Part shown: positions 1-7,421 of the stretch, one piece after another
Position numbering within the stretch: the first letter of the stretch is position 1
How the letters are laid out: every line of letters begins with the position of its first letter
NCBI GenBank assembly: GCA_964654605.1
Contig: CAZZLW010000092.1
Location: 1-64,000, forward strand
Length of the DNA: 64,000 nt
From: Raineya sp964654605
Lineage (GTDB): Bacteria; Bacteroidota; Bacteroidia; Cytophagales; Thermonemataceae
Direction: 5' to 3'
Made by a program: the position numbers and the translations under genes
The notes under the pieces: generated by a model
Told to the model about the DNA's origin: nothing
The model's input: the letters and a program-made list of their open reading frames with translations, nothing else
The model's database searches: none

Positions 1-2
1 CG

Positions 3-128
3 TGGCAAGACCAATTCAAGGCTTTAATCATACGCTATGAAACCAGAGTAGATACGTGGGTAAATTTGTTAATTTTATCCTTTATGGTCATTTTTATCCG
101 AAGAATTATCAAAAAAAATAAATCCTAA
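3..128 (+). pseudogene. C-terminal end of an IS5-like transposase (cut by window edge)
   Basis: An open frame enters from the left edge and stops with TAA at 126-128, giving 41 residues. It contains a W-x3-F-x3-I-R-Y-E block followed by a hydrophobic stretch and a basic Arg/Lys-rich tail. This resembles the extreme C-terminus of IS5-superfamily DDE transposases (R-x-Y-E followed by a hydrophobic helix). Whether the element is intact cannot be told because the rest lies outside the window. No terminal inverted repeat was recognised in 129-265. The family call rests only on this short tail. Confidence 0.45.
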
Positions 129-265
129 ACAACCTCAATATTACGTATGCAAGTGGGAAAATGTTTCAAAAAGGTAAAAAATTTTGAGTGTAATAAAATT
201 ATAATTTTGGCGATGGGGAATCCTTTTTTTCAGAAAAATAAATAGCCTTGAAGGTTTCTCGCTAT

Positions 266-1042
266 TCACATATTTTTCCAATAATTTTTCTTATTTCGCA
301 AAGCAAAGAGCAATCCTCGGAAGGCTATTTGAATGTGATTGAATAGATTTGGTAAAAAACCAAAGTGTTTTTGCAAGATTCGGTAACGCTCTTGCAAAGA
401 AATTTTCCGTTTTTGGGTAGTCAGTCCTCCGAGCAGATAGGTCGCTATGATTTCTTGTGTATTTACAACATTGGTAGCCTTTTGAAGCACCCGAATTACC
501 CAATCAATATCAGCCGAAAGTGTGTAGGCAAGGTCGTAAGGCGGACAAAGACTTCTTTTGGCAATAAAAGCCTGATGACATACCACCAAACCTTTGCGTA
601 AATCTCGCCAAGAAAGATTTTGAGGCAGTTTGTGCGGTGTAATTTGACTTCGCAAGCCTAAGGGTTTCAAGGAACTTTCTTCCACTATCATTGCATCGCC
701 ATAATACACATCTGCATCTGTATCAGAAGCAAAGACTTTTTCCAAAGTGGTATCTTCAAAAAAAGTATCTCCTGCATTCATAAAAATCACGTAGTCGCCT
801 GTGGCTTGGGCAAGCCCCTTGTTCATAGCATCATAAAGCCCTTTATCAGGCTCACTAATCCAATAATCAATATAATGAGCATTTCTTTTGATAATCGCCA
901 GCGTACTATCCGTAGAGTTGCCATCAATGACAATATACTCTTTATGAGCGTAAGTTTGTAGAATAACGCTTTTGAGCGTTCTCTCTAAATGTTTTTCAGC
1001 GTTGTAAGTAATGGTAATAATGGATATTTTGGGCGAAGACAT
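266..1042 (-). CDS. Family 2 glycosyltransferase
   Basis: 258-residue GT-A type glycosyltransferase, expected to move a sugar from a nucleotide-sugar donor to a surface glycan precursor on the cytoplasmic side. The N-terminus has the GT2 nucleotide-binding pattern (I-T-Y-N-A near residues 11-15, D-G-x-S-T-D-S at 40-46). A conserved S-E-x-D-x-G-x-Y-D-A-M-N-K segment follows at 63-75, and N-A-G-D at 89-92 takes the place of the usual DXD metal site. A late S-A-D-x-D-W motif matches the acceptor/catalytic region of WcaA-like enzymes. No signal peptide or clear membrane anchor is seen. It starts 7 bases after the cyanophycinase-like gene and is probably co-transcribed. Donor and acceptor cannot be inferred. 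Confidence 0.85.
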   Translation of the reverse strand: MSSPKISIITITYNAEKHLERTLKSVILQTYAHKEYIVIDGNSTDSTLAIIKRNAHYIDYWISEPDKGLYDAMNKGLAQATGDYVIFMNAGDTFFEDTTLEKVFASDTDADVYYGDAMIVEESSLKPLGLRSQITPHKLPQNLSWRDLRKGLVVCHQAFIAKRSLCPPYDLAYTLSADIDWVIRVLQKATNVVNTQEIIATYLLGGLTTQKRKISLQERYRILQKHFGFLPNLFNHIQIAFRGLLFALRNKKNYWKNM

Positions 1043-1049
1043 CTTTGTT

Positions 1050-3062
1050 TTAGTAAATCGTTAGTTTCTTCATCAAGGTTTGTCCGTTTTGAGTGTTTTT
1101 GATAAGCACAACGTACAAACCTTTCTGAAAAAATTGTGTATTGATTTGCAAGAAACCCTCTCCGCTGTATTTTTCCGAAGTCCATTTGCCACTCACATCA
1201 CAAATCACTACTTCCAGAGAAGTGTTCTTACATTCAATTTTTACAAAGTTTCGAGCAGGGTTGGGATAAAGCAGAATTTCATTTGCCGATGAGCTTGCAA
1301 GGCTTGAAACCACAGGATTTTCCAAAGTATAAGTTTCATCATTGGTAGGAACAGGCACACCTACCGAAAGCGTATTATTTCCGTGCAAGAGAGCATAATG
1401 CACCTCCGAAAATCCTGCAATATTGCGTGGCTGATTGGTGGCAGTACTGGCGATTTGCGTAGCCAATGCCCCCCGTGTATTGCCACTTACAAGCACCATT
1501 GCCGAGTAAGTTCCCGCAGAGCTGAAAAAGTTTTGCCCTGCTTGCTGATAAAATTTAAGCCAGCTATTGCGGTTTAGATAAATTCCAAATTTCAAACGAT
1601 ATTTTGCCACGGCATAGCTTACTGCACAACTATTGTTTTCATAAAAATCGTTATCGCTCGGATTGAAGGCATTGGGCAAAATAGTAGTGGTATTCAGCAG
1701 TGCCAAACCATTGCTATAACTCAAATTGCCGTCATAAGCATTGAATTTGTTTGCTCTGTTGTTGCTTACATAGATTTTACCTGCAAGTTTGCTATTTTCA
1801 CCAATAAAAAGGTTCAGAATCTGATTGCGGCGAATATGCGAATTGAGCAAAGTACCTGTTTCGCCACCATTGATAAACTGAAAAAAAGTAGCAAAATTGG
1901 TAATATTCACAAAAAGCACTTTTTTAGAAAGGCGAATAGCATTACGAAGTTGGAACTTATCGCTCTGATTGTTTGCCGAAATAGTTTGTAAAATCGTAAT
2001 ATTACCTGTTGCTCCTCTGCTACGCAAATTTTGTCGGTACTGATGAGCTACCACGGTATCTGTTCCTGTTACAATGAGGATATTATCATTCACACTGCCA
2101 CTATTTACGAAATCTTGCAAAAGGTTGCCATTTTCGCTTATTCCCTCTCCCCCACTCAGCCAAACCTGATAATTCGCATTTTCTTGCGACACCGTAGGAC
2201 TCACAAAACTGCTTGCCTCTTGCAACATTGTCAGGGTATTCAAGTTGATTTGGTGTCCGTGCAGAAGAATATGAGCTTTGAGGTCGGGGGTATAAATTTT
2301 ATTATTCGGGAAAGAAAAACTTTGCGGTGCGTAAATATGCACCGCTCCTGTTCCGTAGCAAGTAGCATTTTTAGAAGCATCTATGCAAAGAGCAGTTTTA
2401 TCATCAACACCAATGCCTTTGATAAAATTGCCTGTTTGCTGATACCACTTGGCAAGAAAACCCATAAGTCGGGCATTTCTACCCCTTTCAATGAAGTGGG
2501 TATCAAAAATAAAATCGGGAAAAATGTGAATAAAATCGTTTTTCAAAGAATAATAAGGCGAGTTGATGTTTTCAAGGGCATCGGGGGGGAAAAAACTACC
2601 ATTTTCAGCACTAAAAAAAACAGAAGAAAGAATTGCCATACCTGCCGAAGTTCCTGCTATTACGCCTCCTGCATTGAACTTATCTTCAATGGCTTGCTCT
2701 ACGAGTGTGCCTTTGTAGAGGGTATAATATTGACTTTGGTCGCCTCCTTTGAAAAAGAAAACATCATAGGTCATCAAATCGTTGTAAGTAGCAAGCACAT
2801 TGGCTTGGGCGGTGGTGCTTATTGTAAAATTGGTAGCATCGGTAGCTCCCAAATTCAAAAAATAATTCCGAAGCCAGTTATCTTGGGTTTGGTAACTGAT
2901 AATGGCTACCCTTTTATTTACTGACTGATTGACTGCCCACTGATAGGGAGCATCGCTCCAACCGCCTTGTGTTTCCGAGCCACCGCCTACCAAAAGCAAT
3001 TTCCCTTGCGAAAAAGCAATAGTATTCATTAGCAATCCTATAATTATGAGCCATTGTTTCAT
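1050..3062 (-). CDS. Secreted cyanophycinase-like (S51) protein with degenerate second S51 domain and T9SS sorting domain
   Basis: 670 residues with a signal peptide (about 1-19). Residues about 20-280 form a peptidase S51/cyanophycinase-type domain: G-G-G at 26-28, G-G-D at 106-108, nucleophile elbow G-T-S-A-G at 137-141 (Ser139), and D-T-H-F-x-E-R-G-R-x2-R-L at about 187-199. Family members are serine peptidases or esterase-like hydrolases, with cyanophycinase cutting beta-Asp-Arg dipeptides. Residues about 298-530 appear to repeat the fold but carry G-E-N-S-K instead of G-T-S-A-G. The last ~70 residues hold the L-Y-P-N-P-A start and beta-rich pattern of a type A type IX sorting domain, so surface or extracellular location is inferred. 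It probably lies in one transcript with the S10 peptidase and the glycosyltransferase. Substrate unknown. Confidence 0.8.
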   Translation of the reverse strand: MKQWLIIIGLLMNTIAFSQGKLLLVGGGSETQGGWSDAPYQWAVNQSVNKRVAIISYQTQDNWLRNYFLNLGATDATNFTISTTAQANVLATYNDLMTYDVFFFKGGDQSQYYTLYKGTLVEQAIEDKFNAGGVIAGTSAGMAILSSVFFSAENGSFFPPDALENINSPYYSLKNDFIHIFPDFIFDTHFIERGRNARLMGFLAKWYQQTGNFIKGIGVDDKTALCIDASKNATCYGTGAVHIYAPQSFSFPNNKIYTPDLKAHILLHGHQINLNTLTMLQEASSFVSPTVSQENANYQVWLSGGEGISENGNLLQDFVNSGSVNDNILIVTGTDTVVAHQYRQNLRSRGATGNITILQTISANNQSDKFQLRNAIRLSKKVLFVNITNFATFFQFINGGETGTLLNSHIRRNQILNLFIGENSKLAGKIYVSNNRANKFNAYDGNLSYSNGLALLNTTTILPNAFNPSDNDFYENNSCAVSYAVAKYRLKFGIYLNRNSWLKFYQQAGQNFFSSAGTYSAMVLVSGNTRGALATQIASTATNQPRNIAGFSEVHYALLHGNNTLSVGVPVPTNDETYTLENPVVSSLASSSANEILLYPNPARNFVKIECKNTSLEVVICDVSGKWTSEKYSGEGFLQINTQFFQKGLYVVLIKNTQNGQTLMKKLTIY

Positions 3063-3124
3063 AATCTTTTTGGTTTTGAAATAAGCAATATAATTTCAGA
3101 CAAATTTCGGAAAAAATGAACAAA

Positions 3125-4630
3125 CTATTCAAAAAATTTCTCCATATCTTTTCTCATCTGCAAAAACGACTCTTTGTGTATGTACATCATATGTCCTGCT
3201 TCATAGTAGGTAGTGCGAATATTTTTCTTTTGCTCGGGGCGTAAAAAAGCGTGATTGAGCGTGTAATCTGTGGCAAAATAAGGTGTGGCAAAATCATAAT
3301 AGCCACTGCACACCCAAACTTTCAGAGCAGGATTTTTTGCCATAGCACTACGCAATTCTTCGGCTACGTTCAGATACCTATTCTGAACATTGTTGTAGTT
3401 CCAAGGTTGCACTCTATTGGTAAGCACTTCATAAGCCAAATGCGTTTCAAATTTGAGTTCCTGACGAATGTACTGATTGATAGCCGTTGCGTAAGGTCCC
3501 GAAATAGTTGCGTTCAGGCTGGGGTCAAATTCAAAACGCTCTCCTGCATTGTCGTAATCTACACCAATCATTCGGCTATCCAAACGCCCAAGCGTTTTAC
3601 CTTCTTTCCGTAAAAGTTCTTTGCAAAAACGTCCTATTTCAATACGGAAATAGCTATTTGCCAAAAACTCGGCAGAAAGTCCCGTATAACGTTGCAGTTT
3701 TTCTGCGACACTCTTTTTTTCGGCTTCTGTAACCCAATCGCCTTTTACAAGAAAGGTAGCATATTCACCCAGAGCAAAACTTTCAACTTCTTTAAGTAAA
3801 GATTTCAAATCTTTTTGTTGCAAATCGGAAGGTAACTTTTTATGATACCAAGCTGTTGCAGTATACGTAGGCAAAAACAAAACATAAGGCAAATCGTTAC
3901 CTTTATCAAAACGCACTGTTTGAAACTGCAAGACTGCCGAAATAAGGCACAAACCATTGAAATACAAATTGTAGCGGTCTTGTAGATAATTGGCTAAACC
4001 TGCGGCTCGGGTAGTGCCATAGCTTTCTCCTGCAAGATATTTAGGCGAAGCCCAACGAGCATTTTTAGAACAATACAAACGAATAAACTCTCCTACACTT
4101 TCAATATCTTCCACATATCCTAAAAATTGAGCAGGTTTTTCACCTTCAACGGCTCGGCTGTATCCCGTATTCACGGGATCAATGAATACCAAATCTGTTT
4201 TATCCAACCAACTATATTCGTTATCAGTATATTTGTAAGGCGGAGCAAGTGGCTCGCCTTTATCTGTCATCAGCACTCTTTTAGGTCCTATCACGCCCAA
4301 ATGCAGCCAAAGCGAAGCCGAACCTGGTCCGCCATTGAAACAAAAAGTAATAGGACGCCTGGTTATATCGCTGATGCCTTCTTGCGTATAGGCTATGAAA
4401 AAAATATTTGCTTTGGGCTTACCGTATTCATCTTGAAGTGGCAAAAAACCTGTTTGAGCCTTGTATTTGATAACTTTCCCCTGAATACTAATTTGATGGC
4501 TTGTTTCTACCATTTTAGGAGTGGGGGCAGTTCCTTCTTTTTTATTTTCTTTATTTTCTTGCTGTTGGGCATAGGTATTGCCCAAAAGTAAGTAAGCAAG
4601 GCAAATCAAACTAAAAACTTTTCTATACAT
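3125..4630 (-). CDS. Secreted serine carboxypeptidase, S10 family
   Basis: 501 residues with a cleavable signal peptide (about 1-22, ending T-Y-A-Q). All family S10 marks are present: N-G-G-P-G-S at 99-104, the nucleophile G-E-S-Y-G-T with Ser203, a G-Y-Y-D-F-A-T-P segment with the catalytic Asp near residue 448, and E-A-G-H-M-M with the catalytic His near 480. S10 enzymes remove C-terminal residues from peptides and work at acidic pH. Location is inferred to be periplasmic or extracellular. No sorting domain is seen at the C-terminus. The gene is 62 bases upstream of the cyanophycinase-like gene on the same strand, which suggests a peptide-degrading export cassette. A 245-base divergent gap separates it from the LpxH-like gene. 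Confidence 0.9.
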   Translation of the reverse strand: MYRKVFSLICLAYLLLGNTYAQQQENKENKKEGTAPTPKMVETSHQISIQGKVIKYKAQTGFLPLQDEYGKPKANIFFIAYTQEGISDITRRPITFCFNGGPGSASLWLHLGVIGPKRVLMTDKGEPLAPPYKYTDNEYSWLDKTDLVFIDPVNTGYSRAVEGEKPAQFLGYVEDIESVGEFIRLYCSKNARWASPKYLAGESYGTTRAAGLANYLQDRYNLYFNGLCLISAVLQFQTVRFDKGNDLPYVLFLPTYTATAWYHKKLPSDLQQKDLKSLLKEVESFALGEYATFLVKGDWVTEAEKKSVAEKLQRYTGLSAEFLANSYFRIEIGRFCKELLRKEGKTLGRLDSRMIGVDYDNAGERFEFDPSLNATISGPYATAINQYIRQELKFETHLAYEVLTNRVQPWNYNNVQNRYLNVAEELRSAMAKNPALKVWVCSGYYDFATPYFATDYTLNHAFLRPEQKKNIRTTYYEAGHMMYIHKESFLQMRKDMEKFFE

Positions 4631-4875
4631 AACTTTATAGTTTTTGCAAAAAACGTTTGAAAGCAGAAAAAATTTTAGGCTATGGTGTAAAAGTATGTTT
4701 AGTAGCTCAAATTTTTACTTTTTGTTTTTTATGTTTTCTGCTTTTCTACAAAAATTCTGCTTTGTAAAATTATTGTTTCCTGAACGCTACCCAATGCCCA
4801 AAAAATTCAAGATTTCATAAAGTTTTTTTTACACTCATAACAAACTAAAAGTTTTATTTTGTAAAAAAAACTGCC

Positions 4876-5733
4876 TTGAAAAAACATCATAAAACCATCG
4901 TCATCTCTGATGTTCATCTGGGGGCATCAGGTTCAAAAACCAAACAACTTGTCCGCTTTCTGAAACAAAATACCTGCGAAACACTTATCTTGAATGGTGA
5001 TATTATTGACGGCTGGCAACTTCAACGTTCGGGCAAATGGAAACGCAAGCATACGCGTTTCATCAAGGTTGTCTTGAAAATGATGGATAAACTCAAAACC
5101 AAAGTTATCTATGTAAGAGGCAATCACGATGATTTTTTAGACCAAATTTTGCCTTTGCGTATCGGTAGGCTATCTATTTGCAAAGATTACATTTATGAAA
5201 GTTTTGGCAAACGCTACTACATTACACACGGCGATATCTTTGATAGCATCACTACCAAACTGAAATTTGTGGCAAAATTGGGAGATATTGGCTACAACTT
5301 TTTGCTTTGGCTCAATAAGCGTTACAATCAATACCGAGCCAAAAGAGGTTTGCCTTATTATTCGCTTTCGCAAAAAATAAAAGCCAAAGTAAAAACGGCT
5401 GTTTCGTATATTGATGATTTTGAAAAAGAACTCGCAGGCTTTGCCAAAATCAAACAATGTGATGCTGTAATCTGCGGGCATATTCATCAGCCTGCAATGA
5501 AAGAAATTGAAGGCATTTTGTATCTCAATTCAGGCGACTGGGTTGAATCGCTTACGGCTCTTACGGAAGATTTCAATGGAAACTGGGAACTAGTGCATTA
5601 TATCAAAGATGTAGATATACACGCCGAATACGCCCAAGAAGATGAAAAAGATGAAGAACTAGACGAAATGAACGATTTTAATGTAGAAGAGCTGGAATTT
5701 GTGGAAACCCTACTCAGTAAAAAAATTTCCTAA
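4876..5733 (+). CDS. LpxH-like UDP-2,3-diacylglucosamine diphosphatase family metallophosphoesterase
   Basis: 285-residue calcineurin-like phosphoesterase. Metal-binding motifs appear in order: S-D-V-H-L-G (Asp12, His14), N-G-D-x2-D, R-G-N-H-D-D, and C-G-H-I-H near residue 200. This arrangement fits the LpxH branch, which hydrolyses UDP-2,3-diacylglucosamine to lipid X in lipid A synthesis at the inner membrane. The C-terminal ~40 residues are strongly acidic (E/D-rich), unlike E. coli LpxH. The start is TTG at 4876, and no earlier in-frame start fits. A hairpin terminator follows at 5754-5787. A related phosphoesterase of other substrate remains possible. Confidence 0.75.
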   Translation: MKKHHKTIVISDVHLGASGSKTKQLVRFLKQNTCETLILNGDIIDGWQLQRSGKWKRKHTRFIKVVLKMMDKLKTKVIYVRGNHDDFLDQILPLRIGRLSICKDYIYESFGKRYYITHGDIFDSITTKLKFVAKLGDIGYNFLLWLNKRYNQYRAKRGLPYYSLSQKIKAKVKTAVSYIDDFEKELAGFAKIKQCDAVICGHIHQPAMKEIEGILYLNSGDWVESLTALTEDFNGNWELVHYIKDVDIHAEYAQEDEKDEELDEMNDFNVEELEFVETLLSKKIS

Positions 5734-5753
5734 CCGCAAATTATGAAAAAAAG

Positions 5754-5787
5754 AAGCCTCAAATCATAATGATTTTGAGGCTTTTTT
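5754..5787. terminator. Bidirectional intrinsic terminator between lpxH-like gene and tRNA-Pro
   Basis: A ten-base-pair stem (AAGCCTCAAA / TTTGAGGCTT) is followed by a T run on the plus strand and preceded by an A run. It can therefore stop transcription from both the phosphoesterase gene and the convergent tRNA gene. Confidence 0.8.
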
Positions 5788-5788
5788 G

Positions 5789-5862
5789 TCGGGATGACTG
5801 GATTTGAACCAGCGACCCCTCGCACCCTAAACGAGTGCACTACCTGGCTGTGCTACATCCCG
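5789..5862 (-). tRNA. tRNA-Pro with anticodon AGG
   Basis: On the minus strand the sequence folds into a full cloverleaf. The acceptor stem is CGGGATG/CATCCCG (7 bp), the D stem GCAC/GTGC, the anticodon stem CTCGT/GCGAG with loop TTAGGGT, and the T stem GCTGG/CCAGT with loop TTCAAAT. The discriminator base is A, and CCA is not encoded. The loop places A34-G35-G36 after U33, so the anticodon reads AGG (codon CCU, and CCC/CCA if A34 becomes inosine). The acceptor and D-arm sequence are typical of bacterial tRNA-Pro. A strong promoter lies at 5879-5908. Confidence 0.93.
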
Positions 5863-5878
5863 AACTTATTTTGGACTG

Positions 5879-5908
5879 CAAAAGTATAAAAAAACTTTTT
5901 ATTTCCAA
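5879..5908 (-). promoter_or_regulatory. Bacteroidota-type promoter for tRNA-Pro
   Basis: Read on the minus strand this is TTG, a 19-base spacer, then TACTTTTG, an exact match to the Bacteroidota TTG-N19/20-TAnnTTTG pattern. The predicted transcription start lies about ten bases before the mature tRNA 5' end. Confidence 0.75.
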
Positions 5909-5963
5909 AATAAAATCTAAAATTTTTTCTAACTTGCCTCTACAATTCCAAAATCAACCTTTT

Positions 5964-7088
5964 ATGCGAAAAATTTTATTCCTTGACCGCGACGGTACTA
6001 TCATTGATGAACCTACCGATAATTTTCAGGTGGATAGCCTTGCAAAACTTTCTTTTATTCCAAAGGTTATCCGCAACTTACACTTTTTCCAATACCATTT
6101 AGGCTACGAATTGGTAATGGTTACCAACCAAGATGGACTTGGGACAGCCTCTTTACCCGAAGCCGATTTCCTGCCTCCTCATCAAAAAATGCTTCAAACG
6201 CTGGAAGGTGAAGATATCACTTTTGCCGAAATTCTCATTGATAAAACTTTTGAACACGAAAACGCCCCTACACGCAAACCTCGTACAGGACTCGTAGAGC
6301 ATTACCTCAACCGAGACGATATTGATTACTCTCAATGTTATGTAATTGGCGACCGCCTCACCGACCTTGAACTTGCCTATAATATGGGCATTAAAGGTAT
6401 TTTGTTCAATGCCAATGCCTTAGCACTTTCCGAAAAACACCAAAAAGCCCTTGCCTTGCAAAGCTACAACTGGGACGAAATTGCTCAATTTTTGTCAGAG
6501 CAAAGCCACTCTGAACGCAAAGCCTCTGTTCACCGAAAAACCAAAGAAACAGATATTCATGTAGAACTCAATTTAGATAGCTACGATTACACCGATATTC
6601 AGACGGGTATTGGCTTTTTTGACCATATGCTGGAGCAAATTTCCAAACACGCTCGTATTTCCCTACGCATACACGCACAAGGAGATTTGCATATAGACGA
6701 GCATCACACCATTGAAGATACCGCCCTAACCTTGGGAGAAGCCTTCAAAAAGGCTTTGGGTAATAAAAAAGGCATTGCCCGATACGGACATTTTACCCTG
6801 CCAATGGACGAAGCTCTTGCCCAAGTGGCTCTGGATTTTTCAGGCAGACCTTATTTTTCTGCTCATTTGAGCCTTTCACGTGAAAAAGTTGGTGATTTCC
6901 CTACTGAAATGTGCAAGCATTTTTTCAAATCCTTTTCTGATACTGCTCTTTGCAATTTGCACATTCTTTCTCGTGGCGAAAACGACCACCACGTCATTGA
7001 AGCTACTTTCAAAGCCTTTGCCAAATCTATTCGCAAGGCTATTGAAATAGAACATCAAGATATTCCTTCTACCAAAGGAACATTATAG
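5964..7088 (+). CDS. hisB: Bifunctional histidinol-phosphatase / imidazoleglycerol-phosphate dehydratase
   Basis: 374 residues with two domains, like the E. coli bifunctional HisB (355 aa). The N-terminal HAD phosphatase has the nucleophile motif D-R-D-G-T (Asp8, Asp10). The C-terminal imidazoleglycerol-phosphate dehydratase starts near residue 175, with F-D-H-M-L-E-Q, the metal-binding D-E-H-H-T-I-E-D and later H-H-V-I-E-A. It carries out steps 6 and 8 of histidine synthesis. The ATG at 5964 was chosen because the HAD motif normally begins within ten residues of the start, and an upstream in-frame extension would run through the tRNA gene and its promoter. No other histidine operon gene is adjacent. 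The HisH/HisF-like genes at 61-62.5 kb belong to a sugar cluster. Confidence 0.95.
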   Translation: MRKILFLDRDGTIIDEPTDNFQVDSLAKLSFIPKVIRNLHFFQYHLGYELVMVTNQDGLGTASLPEADFLPPHQKMLQTLEGEDITFAEILIDKTFEHENAPTRKPRTGLVEHYLNRDDIDYSQCYVIGDRLTDLELAYNMGIKGILFNANALALSEKHQKALALQSYNWDEIAQFLSEQSHSERKASVHRKTKETDIHVELNLDSYDYTDIQTGIGFFDHMLEQISKHARISLRIHAQGDLHIDEHHTIEDTALTLGEAFKKALGNKKGIARYGHFTLPMDEALAQVALDFSGRPYFSAHLSLSREKVGDFPTEMCKHFFKSFSDTALCNLHILSRGENDHHVIEATFKAFAKSIRKAIEIEHQDIPSTKGTL

Positions 7089-7132
7089 CTTGAAAATCAT
7101 AAGGTTAGCTAATAATTTAGGTTAAAAGTTTA

Positions 7133-7213
7133 GTGTTTGATGTTCAAGACATTCTAAAACTTTGTCGCTTATTTTTGGTTTCTGATTTTTCAAAATCCTG
7201 TTTCTTATTTCTC
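7133..7213 (+). repeat. Dispersed intergenic repeat, copy A
   Basis: It shares an ordered series of blocks with 8782-8865 and 43167-43250: TGTTTGATGTTCAA, then an AAAACTTTGTC/TTAAG..CTTATC block, a T-rich segment, GA(CA)T..TTTTT, and a CAAA/AATCCTG..TC end. This copy is the most diverged in the middle. All three copies lie 40-80 bases past the stop codon of a rightward gene, in the same orientation. Confidence 0.55.
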
Positions 7214-7219
7214 TACTGC

Positions 7220-7242
7220 AAGGGCTTAAAAGCCCTTTTTTT
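7220..7242 (+). terminator. Intrinsic terminator downstream of hisB
   Basis: A seven-base-pair stem AAGGGCT / AGCCCTT with a TAAA loop is followed directly by seven T residues. Confidence 0.7.
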
Positions 7243-7294
7243 CTTGGCTAAATTCAAAAAAAACTTACTTAAACACAATTTTAGGAAAATTTTT

Positions 7295-7344
7295 AGCGAA
7301 AATAAAAATTTTAGCGAAATTTCGCTTGACTTATATTTTTCGCT
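7295..7344. promoter_or_regulatory. Candidate operator: dyad array of four AGCGAAA heptamers over the aceA promoter
   Basis: AGCGAAA occurs at 7295-7301 and 7313-7319, and its complement TTTCGCT at 7320-7326 and 7338-7344. The inner pair abuts as the 14-base palindrome AGCGAAATTTCGCT. The outer pair lies exactly 11 bases outside on each side, so all four are symmetric about 7319/7320. The array overlaps the -33 TTG and the spacer of the aceA promoter, which suggests a repressor site. The binding protein is unknown. Confidence 0.65.
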
Positions 7345-7356
7345 GAATTATCTTTG
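7326..7356 (+). promoter_or_regulatory. aceA promoter, Bacteroidota type
   Basis: TTG at 7326-7328, a 20-base spacer, and TATCTTTG at 7349-7356. The predicted start near 7362 lies only about nine bases before the in-frame ATG at 7371, which supports the ATG at 7422 as the real aceA start. Confidence 0.75.
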
Positions 7357-7421
7357 TAACATATTTTCGTATGAAAAAGTGTTTTACAAAAGATTTGTTT
7401 CACCCAAAACATACAAAACCA

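Larger units (their letters stand above)
7089..7421. other. 333-base intergenic region between hisB and aceA
   Basis: It holds, in order, a copy of a dispersed intergenic repeat (7133-7213), the hisB terminator (7220-7242), a dyad array of four heptamers (7295-7344) and the aceA promoter (7326-7356). I see no gene in it. Confidence 0.8.

Noticed and set aside
2031..2924. 297-codon open frame on the opposite strand of the cyanophycinase-like gene
   Set aside because: It is a shadow of a well-supported gene, with no recognisable protein motifs.
4631..4875. Possible riboswitch between the S10 peptidase and LpxH-like genes
   Set aside because: The region is AT-rich with only weak hairpins and no recognisable aptamer core.
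5835..5963. In-frame N-terminal extension of HisB
   Set aside because: It runs through the tRNA-Pro gene and its promoter, and the HAD motif begins eight residues after the ATG at 5964.
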